DNA from: Trichomonas vaginalis G3
Lineage: Eukaryota; Parabasalia; Trichomonadida; Trichomonadidae
Direction: 5' to 3'
Assembly (NCBI RefSeq): GCF_026262505.1
Contig: NC_067203.1
Span: 124,001 to 188,000 of the forward strand
DNA length: 64,000 nt
The number at the start of each line of letters is the position of its first letter. Position 1 is the stretch's first letter. The notes beneath the pieces are model-generated. The model saw only the letters and a program-made list of their open reading frames with translations. It was not told the DNA's origin and made no database searches. Positions 57,000 through 64,000 of this stretch are shown here, piece after piece. The translations under genes and the position numbers were made by a program.

Positions 57000-57770
57000 A
57001 ATAAAACTAACTTTATTTTCTGTGTTAAAGAAATGTTAAAAATTCATGGTTACATATGTGAAAAGAAGTCACGAACAAATGAAGGTCATAAGATTCAGCA
57101 CATAATTCTGAATTGAATGGTGTGTCATACATGTCAAACCGTCAAGAATTGAAGGAGATACGAGGCTATAAAGATTTTGGATATTTTCTGACACACACCC
57201 TGAGGGAAAAGTGACAAAACACGACGATAGAAAAGTGACAAAATGAGAGAAAGTTGTTCCCCGACCAAAATGTAATCATGTTGAAAAAGTGACATTTGTA
57301 AAGTTGGACGATAGGATTTTCTGAAAAAGTGCAAGACTTGTTCTGAATCAGGACAAGATTTGTCTTGAAAAAATACAAGACTTGTTCTGAATCAGGACAA
57401 TTGTTCTCAAATTTGAGAACTTTACAAGAAAAACTGACTAAAAAGTGCAAGACTTGTTCTGAATCAGGACAAGATTTGTCTTGAAAAAATACAAGACTTG
57501 TTCTGAAAAAATACAAGACTTGTCTTGAATCAGGACAAAACTTTACAAAATGTAAACTTTACATAACCGTTTCTATCGTACATGATATTTAGTTGACATT
57601 GTAAACTATCTTCATGTAAAGTATGGCGGTTTGAAACCGTCGGGAACCTTCACTTTTTTGACGAACTTTCCGCAGCAATTTTTAAAATTTGAGAAAACTC
57701 AACGGTTTGACACATGCCATATGTCATTTTACTCAGAATTTTGTGCTGAATTCAGCAAAAATAATGTTTA
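57000..57770. other. C-specific non-coding region with hairpin repeats
   Basis: No gene is supported. From about 57,280 to 57,545 it holds repeated GCAAGACTTGTTCTGAATC-type units (four to five copies of CAAGACTTG with TTCTGAATCAGGAC), each folding as a hairpin (CAAGAC...GTCTTG; GTTCTG-AAT-CAGGAC). It is bracketed by the inverted steps CATGTCAAACCGT (57131-57143) and ACGGTTTGACACATG (57702-57716), with a CGGTTTGAAACCG hairpin near 57,630. B has different sequence at this place. Confidence 0.6.
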
Positions 57771-57778
57771 GGTGAAGA

Positions 57779-57792
57779 GGTGAGATCTCACC
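57779..57792. promoter_or_regulatory. GGTGAGATCTCACC palindrome with iterons (C, right of KilA-N)
   Basis: TTTAGGTGAAGA-GGTGAGATCTCACC-CGTTTTTTCACC. It is inverted relative to the copies at 58873 and 59687, so the 57915-58763 gene lies between inverted copies. Confidence 0.7.
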
Positions 57793-57914
57793 CGTTTTTT
57801 CACCTGTTTTTTCACCTCTTTTTCACAAGCGTTTTACATGAATTGTACGATGTATATTTGAAATCCTAAACAATTTCGTAGCTTCTATTTCTTCTTTTAG
57901 TACATCGAAATGTT

Positions 57915-58763
57915 TTAATCATGCCGAAAGTCTTTATATTTCTTCTTGACGTCAGACAGAAGGAAATCTTCTGCTGTTGGATAGTTTTTGTTCAGAAATG
58001 CTAACATGTCCATTTTATCTTCTACTGGCTTTTCTGCTTCTTTCTTTAAGTCTGCATAGTCGTTTCGCATACGTTCTATCTCTTTGACTGAGTAGTTATA
58101 TTTTCTTATTCCTGCTTTACATTTTGAACATTGCGGATTCATTTTTGCGTTATACATTGAAATTTGACCTGCTAGAACAACTAAGGCGTCAATGGTTTTC
58201 TTTAACTCAAAAGCTGCGGGTTTTATTTGTCCGTTCCATACTTTACCTCTTCTATCTTTATCTCTTATCTGCCATACACATTCAGCAACTAATGAAACAA
58301 AGTTGTCGTATGTCTTAAACTCCTCCGATTTATATATATCAGAAACATTCTTATATACCATATCGCAATCTTTGTCCATAACTTTATGGTTGCAATGATA
58401 TCCTAGAAACTCATAGTTAACCTTACGTATGAACTTCTTTATTTCTACTGAATCAGTAACTTTAACTTCAATTTCATCGAATTCAGGAATAGTTAGTTTT
58501 TGTTGTTGGATTTCAGGCAATTTGGGTAAATGGTCAATAATGTCCTGCATGTCATAAAGATATTCTTCATTTTCTTCATCCTGTGCGGTACAGTCTAAAT
58601 TACTTGTTAAAAGTTCTTGCTTTATTCTTTGTATTTCTGTTTCGAAAGTAAATGAAGAAGGAATGAAGCTTTTCATCTCTACTAACATTGACGTAGGATT
58701 CATGACTAACGAGTTTGGTGCTGTTGTTGTTTGAATTGTTGTTGTGCCGATTGTTGAAATCAT
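57915..58763 (-). CDS. Polinton C unknown protein (about 280-290 aa), as in B
   Basis: ATG at 58763. Counterpart of 33450-34331 in B; begins M-I-S-T-I-G-T-T-T-I-Q, then the same P-E-F-D-E-I-E-V-K, F-L-G-Y-H-C-N-H-K and C-S-K-C parts. Lacks the 24-base insert of B. Between inverted copies of the 14-base palindrome. About one break near its end. Confidence 0.5.
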   Translation of the reverse strand: MISTIGTTTIQTTTAPNSLVMNPTSMLVEMKSFIPSSFTFETEIQRIKQELLTSNLDCTAQDEENEEYLYDMQDIIDHLPKLPEIQQQKLTIPEFDEIEVKVTDSVEIKKFIRKVNYEFLGYHCNHKVMDKDCDMVYKNVSDIYKSEEFKTYDNFVSLVAECVWQIRDKDRRGKVWNGQIKPAAFELKKTIDALVVLAGQISMYNAKMNPQCSKCKAGIRKYNYSVKEIERMRNDYADLKKEAEKPVEDKMDMLAFLNKNYPTAEDFLLSDVKKKYKDFRHD

Positions 58764-58770
58764 ATCTTTT

Positions 58771-58912
58771 ATACAAAATAAAAAAATAAATAAAAATAAA
58801 ATTAGCGTTATTTTTCTTTCATAAGGAAATACATGAAAAATTCACGGGGGTGAAAAAACAGGTGAAAAAACGGGTGAGATCTCACCTCTTCACCTAAACA
58901 TTATTTTTGGTG
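58771..58912. repeat. 141-bp direct repeat, copy 1 (C)
   Basis: ATACAAAATAAAAAAAT through ATTATTTTTGGTG; contains the AT-rich promoter-like block and the 14-base palindrome (58873-58886). Copy 2 is at 59586-59726. Nearly identical. Confidence 0.85.
58873..58886. promoter_or_regulatory. GGTGAGATCTCACC palindrome in direct repeat copy 1
   Basis: AACG-GGTGAGATCTCACC-TCTTCACC with two upstream GGTGAAAAAAC steps. About 110 bases upstream (in gene direction) of the 57915-58763 gene. Confidence 0.7.
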
Positions 58913-59018
58913 AAAAATGACCAAATTTCATGAATTTTCACAAAAGACAAAAAATAAACGCTTTACATGTATTTTTCAGCAACTTCGTCAAATAATTTTA
59001 TAGCTTTATCTATCTCAT

Positions 59019-59573
59019 CTACTTCAAACGTTTCTTTACCTTTCGTGGAGCACCATACATTTTCTCAAACTTTTCAAGTAGTTCTGTTTCTGCAGCTCTC
59101 ATATCATTAACGAACACAACCTTGACTCTATTGACTGTACTGTCATATCTTTGAGTTATATTATATGTCCTTCCTATCTTATATCTCTTTGTATTGAAGT
59201 CCTTCGGTTTCTGAACGATGTAAAGTAAGCCTTCACTGCAACGTTCCGTATCGAATGAACCATATGTTATGAAGTTATATCCAACAACTGGATCAATCCA
59301 TAGAAGAATTATTGGTATAAGACTTTTGTCAATGAGATATACTCTTGTTCCATGAAATGCTACTGATATCATAAGCTCAGGATTTCTTGTCAAAATTTTC
59401 TGAGTAGAAGCAATTCTAACCCAGTCCTTTGCTTTCTTTCCAGATGGAGATATAATGTCTGACAAAGAATATTTGTTGTATTTCTTTGAGTATCTTACGT
59501 TTAAATCACCTATTCTAACCATTTTGGTGTCATTGTCTATCTTTCTAACTGTTTCAAACTCAATGTTTGTCAT
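59019..59573 (-). CDS. KilA-N plus GIY-YIG/T5orf172-like protein (Polinton C)
   Basis: ATG at 59573. Residues ~20-105 fit a KilA-N domain (V-R-I-G-D-L-N-V-R-Y-S-K-K-Y, A-K-D-W-V-R-I-A-S-T, I-I-L-L-W-I-D-P). Residues ~115-175 hold G-L-L-Y-I-V-Q, Y-K-I-G-R-T-Y-N-I-T-Q-R-Y-D-S and V-F-V-N-D-M-R-A-A-E-T-E-L, the GIY-YIG/T5orf172 fold common behind KilA-N in viral Bro-type proteins. A DNA-binding plus nuclease-like pair could mark a mobile gene; nuclease activity is not shown. Lies exactly between the two 141-bp direct repeats (58771-58912, 59586-59726). Looks whole. Confidence 0.7.
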   Translation of the reverse strand: MTNIEFETVRKIDNDTKMVRIGDLNVRYSKKYNKYSLSDIISPSGKKAKDWVRIASTQKILTRNPELMISVAFHGTRVYLIDKSLIPIILLWIDPVVGYNFITYGSFDTERCSEGLLYIVQKPKDFNTKRYKIGRTYNITQRYDSTVNRVKVVFVNDMRAAETELLEKFEKMYGAPRKVKKRLK

Positions 59574-59585
59574 TTCTGTCTTTAC

Positions 59586-59726
59586 ATACAAAATAAAAAA
59601 ATAAATAAAAATAAAATTAGCGTTATTTTTCTTTCATAAGGAAATTCATGAAAATTCACGGGGGTGAAAAAACAGGTGAAAAAACGGGTGAGATCTCACC
59701 TCTTCACCTAAACATTATTTTTGGTG
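59586..59726. repeat. 141-bp direct repeat, copy 2 (C)
   Basis: Same sequence as 58771-58912, including the palindrome at 59687-59700 and the AT-rich promoter-like block right upstream of the KilA-N/GIY-YIG gene. Confidence 0.85.
59687..59700. promoter_or_regulatory. GGTGAGATCTCACC palindrome in direct repeat copy 2
   Basis: Same as the copy at 58873-58886, 110-120 bases upstream of the KilA-N/GIY-YIG gene start. Confidence 0.7.
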
Positions 59727-59797
59727 TAAATTTATGAAAACATTAATGATATCATGACTGTTCTCATTCATGTCTGATTTACATCTAATGAAAAAGT

Positions 59798-60883
59798 TTA
59801 GATGAATTTTCTTATTCTTTCTGGCATATTTTTGTCTTTCCAATACTCCCGCTCTAATGGTCCTAGATGAGTTGGCTTTGACTCTCTCAAGTTCTTAGAT
59901 GGTATAACATCTTCAACGCCTCCTTCATATCTTACTTTATAAGTGTCATCGTTTGTGTTGTAGCCAAGTATTTCAATAACCACTCCTCGCTTTGCTTCGT
60001 CAATGGTTTCAGCAAGTTTGCCATTACTACTTTCAACTAATTTATGACGAGGGTAAAATGCTATGGAGTCGTCAGCAGCTTTTATAAGATATCCATTACC
60101 TTGCGTAGAGTCTACGATATAATAATTTCGACTTAACCTTAAACGTTTCTTTGTCAACGGTTTGTCGTCAAGAACTACACGAACTTTTGTACCAGGAATG
60201 AGGGTAAATTGTTTTGAATTTCTGATATTTTGTGTTTGACTTAGTTTCTTTTGTATATACTTTTCTTCTTGTTGTTGTGTCATTGAATTTGGTGTATGTC
60301 CTGTTGTAGAATGTGTTGAGGAATTATATACTTCGAGAAAATGTTTCATTGTTTCTTCGGTAAAGTCTCGCTCTTGATTTAAATCTCTGAGAGTCCTTAT
60401 GAAGCGGTTTATGATGCCGAGTATGTTATGGTTATGGTCTTCAGTAGTGTAGTGAGTTATGTTATGCTTAATGAGAAAATCTGTGATTTCATTGCTGAGG
60501 TATGCACTGTCTTGGTCTGATGTTAAAGTACTTGGGCTATGTTCTGCTACAAACTTTTGTAAAACTCTTAACACTTCACGAGTTCCTTTATTCCTCATTG
60601 GATATGCATATGCTTTACGAGTGTTAACATTTATGAAGATGAGGAATGGTTTATGTCCTCCTTTTCTGCTTTGAATGAGAGTGTCAAATTGGTATGCGTC
60701 AGGAGTGTTGGAGTAAATTGGTAAAAAGTAGTCGTAAGGATTTATTTTTGTTTGATGTACAACATTTTTGTCAAAGAACCTTTTCACTTCAGCTCTGTTA
60801 GTAAATCCCGAACTCTTTGCAGCTTCATTGAATTTCTTAAAAGACCTCCATGGATGTTGTTCGAATACTTCTTTCAAGCTCAT
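59798..60883 (-). CDS. Polinton C integrase (retroviral-type)
   Basis: 361 residues, ATG at 60883. N-terminal helices (S-L-K-E-V-F-E-Q-H-P-W-R-S-F), then the integrase core: Y-Q-F-D-T-L-I, F-L-I-F-I-N-V-N-T-R-K-A-Y-A-Y-P (strands 1-3), L-T-S-D-Q-D-S-A-Y (second acidic strand), H-N-H-N-I-L-G-I-I-N-R-F and R-T-L-R-D (helix 4). The C-terminal part (F-T-L-I-P-G-T-K-V-R-V-V-L-D) resembles the SH3-like DNA-binding end, followed by a chromodomain-like step Y-K-V-R-Y-E-G-G-V-E-D-V-I-P. It cuts and joins element DNA. Looks whole; most likely the functional class that brought C here. Confidence 0.8.
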   Translation of the reverse strand: MSLKEVFEQHPWRSFKKFNEAAKSSGFTNRAEVKRFFDKNVVHQTKINPYDYFLPIYSNTPDAYQFDTLIQSRKGGHKPFLIFINVNTRKAYAYPMRNKGTREVLRVLQKFVAEHSPSTLTSDQDSAYLSNEITDFLIKHNITHYTTEDHNHNILGIINRFIRTLRDLNQERDFTEETMKHFLEVYNSSTHSTTGHTPNSMTQQQEEKYIQKKLSQTQNIRNSKQFTLIPGTKVRVVLDDKPLTKKRLRLSRNYYIVDSTQGNGYLIKAADDSIAFYPRHKLVESSNGKLAETIDEAKRGVVIEILGYNTNDDTYKVRYEGGVEDVIPSKNLRESKPTHLGPLEREYWKDKNMPERIRKFI

Positions 60884-60902
60884 TTATGTAAAGTTAAAGA
60901 TT

Positions 60903-62600
60903 TTAACCAACTCGTATCCAAGCGTGCATTGTTATATAAGGAGGCATATAATCTTTTCCATTACCTGCTGGGTCTGTAATACCAGCTACAACATGTGTAT
61001 GATTTCCTGCAGTTCCACAGAAAATACCTGTGCTAACATCTTTGGGGTCAGTTGTGATATCATATCTGTTCATTCCCTGTCTATTCGAACCCGCTGCAAG
61101 ATTTATATAACCTCTTTTTGTTATTGAATGTGAATGGTTTCCTTCCACAGATGTTCTTCCACTGAACCTATGCATATGTGAAGGAAGGTTTTCAATACCT
61201 ATTTTCTTTGAACCGCCCATCTTCATTGACTGTGTATTAGTGTAGAATGGAAAACTGTCAACTATTTCATACCATCTACCACCAAATAAAGTGTTTGGAT
61301 TTATTGGATTCATAGACGTATAAACAGCTCCTATAGGATATATTAAATCATATATGCTCATAACTCTATAAACATATTCTAAAGAACTTATGTCATTAAA
61401 TACCATTTGGAATGTATCTCCCGGATGAAATGTTGCATTTGTTCCACTTTTATAATGTAATGTTAGTTCAATAGAATTATCCAAGAAAAATTCAAAAGTA
61501 TCTGGTTGAAGACCTCTAACAAATTCAAATGGAGTTGCTGGTTCACCATTTATAATTTCTGTTGTAAATGTCATTGTATCTGGTTTCGAAAATTTCTTTG
61601 TTAGTTCTGCATCCACATAAGTTTTGTCAGCTTTATTATCTAACATTGTTGGTAGTTCATGTGCTTCAAAGTTTCTGGCATGACCTTCAATGTTCATACA
61701 TTTGTTATTTAAGGAGTTTAGTGTATCTTTTACGCTTGTACTTGGATTCTCTAAAGGTGCACTTGAACCAAGGGTATAGTTCAATATTACATCGTCTGCT
61801 CTAATAGTAGTGAAGGATTCGTTTGTATGGTTCTTGTCGGCTTTACTGTCTAATGTAGCTTGAAGTTCATTTATATCGGAGATATTGTGTTTATGAGATT
61901 TCAAAACTTTGTTCGTTGCTTCGAGTTCAACTTTGTCAGCTTTACTTTTAATAGCATCTTCAAACGTTATTTTTGCCTTAACTCTCAATGTAAATCTTGG
62001 TTCAACTAATACACCGTTAACATTGAAAGTAGAGGCATAAATTTCACCGGTATAACCAAATGCTTCTGGTGCTTTAGCTACATCATACTGTACAGTACAG
62101 CTTATGTCATAACCTTTAGCACGAATGTATTTATATCTTCTTTCATTAACATTTTTTGTCTTCGCTTCATCACTTCGTGTTAAATATCCATGGTAGTCCG
62201 TTATAATCTGTTCGTCTGAAGTTATATAATGAACGTGGTTCTTGACTTTATCACTCAGAGCTAAAAGCTCATTTTTGTCTGCTTTTTCGGCTAATTTCTC
62301 ATTAACATCATTCACTTCTAATTCAACTCTTCCGCCAGAACTCTTATTATCATTAATCTTTTTCATTAATTCGGTAATTACGTCATAAAGACTATATTCT
62401 GTTTTCGGTTTTGTAAATAATGAGTCAAAATTTCTTTTCATCATTACATCGCTGACATTAATGATATCACCAATTCCTTTTTCATTTATTCTCTTCATTA
62501 GTTCTGCAATAATGACGAATATATAATCTGTTAATTTATTCTCTTCATCGAGGGTTATAGAATTTTGAAATTGAATCATTAACTCCTCTAAATAAATCAA
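60903..62600 (-). CDS. Polinton C fibre with phage tail-fibre-like receptor end
   Basis: About 565 residues; start uncertain in an AT-rich overlap with the next gene. Middle part has three or more S-K-A-D-K-x-x-V-D/E repeats (e.g. L-D-S-K-A-D-K-N-H, L-D-N-K-A-D-K-T-Y-V-D), the stalk units of tail fibres. The end begins at Y-P-I-G-A-V-Y-T-S-M-N-P-I-N-P and shows G-G-S-K-K-I, H-M-H-R-F, G-N-H-S-H-S, G-N-H-T-H-V and Y-M-P-P-Y-I-T-M-H-A-W-I-R-V, as in A. It would be the attachment fibre; T4 gp12-type folding via H-x-H metal sites is inferred. Looks whole. Confidence 0.7.
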   Translation of the reverse strand: MIYLEELMIQFQNSITLDEENKLTDYIFVIIAELMKRINEKGIGDIINVSDVMMKRNFDSLFTKPKTEYSLYDVITELMKKINDNKSSGGRVELEVNDVNEKLAEKADKNELLALSDKVKNHVHYITSDEQIITDYHGYLTRSDEAKTKNVNERRYKYIRAKGYDISCTVQYDVAKAPEAFGYTGEIYASTFNVNGVLVEPRFTLRVKAKITFEDAIKSKADKVELEATNKVLKSHKHNISDINELQATLDSKADKNHTNESFTTIRADDVILNYTLGSSAPLENPSTSVKDTLNSLNNKCMNIEGHARNFEAHELPTMLDNKADKTYVDAELTKKFSKPDTMTFTTEIINGEPATPFEFVRGLQPDTFEFFLDNSIELTLHYKSGTNATFHPGDTFQMVFNDISSLEYVYRVMSIYDLIYPIGAVYTSMNPINPNTLFGGRWYEIVDSFPFYTNTQSMKMGGSKKIGIENLPSHMHRFSGRTSVEGNHSHSITKRGYINLAAGSNRQGMNRYDITTDPKDVSTGIFCGTAGNHTHVVAGITDPAGNGKDYMPPYITMHAWIRVG

Positions 62601-63854
62601 TAACTTCAGGATACACGTTTTTAATGTCTCGAATAACCCGACCAGTATCCTCTGGTTTCTTCTCTTCTTCGTTCCCGTCGTTACGTGGTTTTATATCTCT
62701 AACCATCATCAACGCAGCCATAACCGGAGGGTTTGTTGCTATCTGTTCGAAAATCCGTCCGTTATGTACAGTATATCTAAATAATTTCTTTGTGTTTGTT
62801 AAAACATTTGAAACAAGTCTTTTAAAACCATCTACAAAATTTCCTGTTTCACCTAATGTTCTTGCAGCATTTACAAGCTCACCCATTCCCGCTTTTGACC
62901 CCAAAAACGTCCATATTGCATTTATTTCACTCTGTATAGTTGTCCATTCAGCACAAATTATTCCTGCATTCGCTAAGCTGAAAATGAAATTCAGTGGATC
63001 GAACTTAATTCCACCTTCTTTTTCAATTTCAACGAACTCACTAACATGAGATTTTAAGTATTCTTTCGTTAAAATTGTTTTCCCCGATGTTATGTCATTA
63101 ACGAAACTATCACCGTCAAAAGTTAACGAATTCAATTTCGTCGTTGATGCTTTTATTTTATACACCGCTTTATCGATAGTTTTTGGCTCACCTTCTTTAG
63201 AAGCATATGAACATTAATGAATGAATTATATGTATTCGTGAATGAGTTAAAATCAATGATTTTCATTAATGACGCCTTTAATGATTCATTAACTGTTGAA
63301 TCCCTTAAAACAATTACTGAACTGTCATTTATGAAAGGTACACTGCAAACCGTCGAGTTTGGATCAAATGCTGTAGTTGGTGCAGGAATATTAATGATAT
63401 AAGTCATTAAATCATTAAGTGACGTAAATAATGTTGTCGTTTTTGATTTAATTTCTTTAGCATCTGTTATATATGGTAATTTTATTTCTGTAGTTTCTGA
63501 ATTAAAGATATTCGCTAAAATGTTTTGTAAACTGTTTTGAACAGCAGTATAAACCGTTGAATCCGGAACTCTTACGATTTCACCGTCCTTAATAAAAGGC
63601 ATTGCACATGGTGTAGTGCTTGGGTCAAATCTTTCGGGATTATAATTCAACATATATTCTAACGCTTCATATACAGACTTATATACTGTCGTGTCGTTCT
63701 TCATGACAACTTCACCATTTACAATGAATGGCATTGTACATGGAGTTAAAATAGGGTCAAACTTTTCATAGTCCTTCCATGTTATGTATTTCTCGGTATT
63801 TCCATCACTTGATAACAATATATTTGTCAGTAAGTGTGAGAGAGTATTGACCAA
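62545..63854 (-). pseudogene. Polinton C fibre-side structural region with repeated 45-aa units (fossil)
   Basis: The right (gene-upstream) part contains four units of roughly 45 residues with the pattern F-D-P-x-x-T-x-C-x-M-P-F-I-x-D-G-E, then D-S-T-V-Y-x-S-V, each preceded by hydrophobic helices. The left part (D-G-D-S-F-V-N-D, W-T-F-L-G-S-K-A-G) reads as a different domain and overlaps the fibre gene. Broken about once. Most likely a trimeric fibre base or spike, by repeat style and position. Confidence 0.45.
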
Positions 63855-63925
63855 AAATATAAACGTTTAGCTCTGTCAGCTTCATACGCATATGCACGCT
63901 ATACTCATATTTTAATGAGAATAAA

Positions 63926-64000
63926 ATGTTGTTCTATTTGCAAAGTACAGACCCAAACGAATACGGGACAGTAAAGCTACAAACAAACTTAGGTCTACAG
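63926..64000 (+). CDS. Partial Polinton C gene at the right edge, unknown
   Basis: ATG at 63926 after TTTTAATGAGAATAAA, 25 codons to the edge (L-F-Y-L-Q-S-T-D-P-N-E-Y-G-T-V-K). Divergent from the repeated structural gene. No family can be judged from this length. Confidence 0.4.
   Translation, partial: MLFYLQSTDPNEYGTVKLQTNLGLQ

Larger units (their letters stand above)
46900..64000. mobile_element. Polinton/Maverick element C (left part; runs off the right edge)
   Basis: Same family as B: colinear and near identical from ~48.6 to 58.8 kb, with additional genes on both sides (a single-helix membrane protein and small genes left of the capsid; KilA-N/GIY-YIG cassette, integrase, fibre and fibre-repeat proteins right). 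Broken in PolB, in the penton-like gene and in a few others, roughly ten breaks in all, but capsid, fibre and integrase look whole. The right end is outside the window. No protease or packaging ATPase was found in the visible part. Compared with B it shows few substitutions, so both stem from a recent common source; A is much older or of another lineage. Confidence 0.85.

Noticed and set aside
59019-59573. Toxin or selfish killer gene in the repeat-framed cassette
   Set aside because: The product has KilA-N and GIY-YIG-like character, common in viral regulators; nothing supports a toxin.

Overview
The window looks like nuclear DNA of a trichomonad (Parabasalia; Trichomonas or Tritrichomonas, genus not settled). 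It is AT-rich, the recognisable host genes are short, uninterrupted and on both strands, and several end in TAAA at or just after the stop, the polyadenylation signal known from Trichomonas vaginalis. Long stretches are filled by Polinton (Maverick) elements, which are very abundant in that lineage.

Layout. 1-~15,600 is the right part of Polinton A (it runs off the left edge): small virion-type proteins, major capsid protein, packaging ATPase, several unknown structural proteins, a phage-tail-like fibre, a KilA-N gene between repeats, integrase, and a protein-primed-type DNA polymerase B with an HNH-like insert. 16.3-23.8 kb is host: casein kinase II beta, an NXF/TAP-like mRNA export protein with a long N/Q/G/W repeat tail, ribosomal protein S24 and a multi-pass membrane protein. 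A ~1.25-kb foldback DNA element lies just upstream of S24. 24.3-34.4 kb is Polinton B, an internal slice of a Polinton with no terminal repeats, abutting an arm of the same foldback element. 34.8-44.1 kb is host again: an AT-hook protein, a NatD/NAA40-like N-terminal acetyltransferase, a type I membrane protein, profilin, a HAD phosphatase and a sirtuin. 45.2-46.1 kb is a tandem array of a 121-bp unit, followed by one orphan gene. ~46.9 kb to the right edge is Polinton C, of the same family as B (colinear and near identical over 10 kb), with integrase and fibre genes in addition.

All three Polintons are fossils: A and C carry several breaks each, and B is also truncated at both ends. B and C are close relatives; A is a distinct family. 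Within each, the left block encodes virion parts (capsid, ATPase, fibre) and the other block replication and integration (PolB, integrase), with KilA-N genes between.

The most unusual signals are: (i) a family of 24-28-bp double-hairpin inserts scattered through A, B and C, two of them clean in-frame insertions in B that are absent from C; (ii) KilA-N genes placed between inverted or direct repeats in both A and C; (iii) a 14-bp palindrome with iterated GGTGA arms, five copies in B and C; (iv) an HNH-like module inside the Polinton A polymerase; (v) bacteriophage-tail-fibre-like ends on Polinton fibre proteins; (vi) a tRNA-like remnant inside Polinton B.
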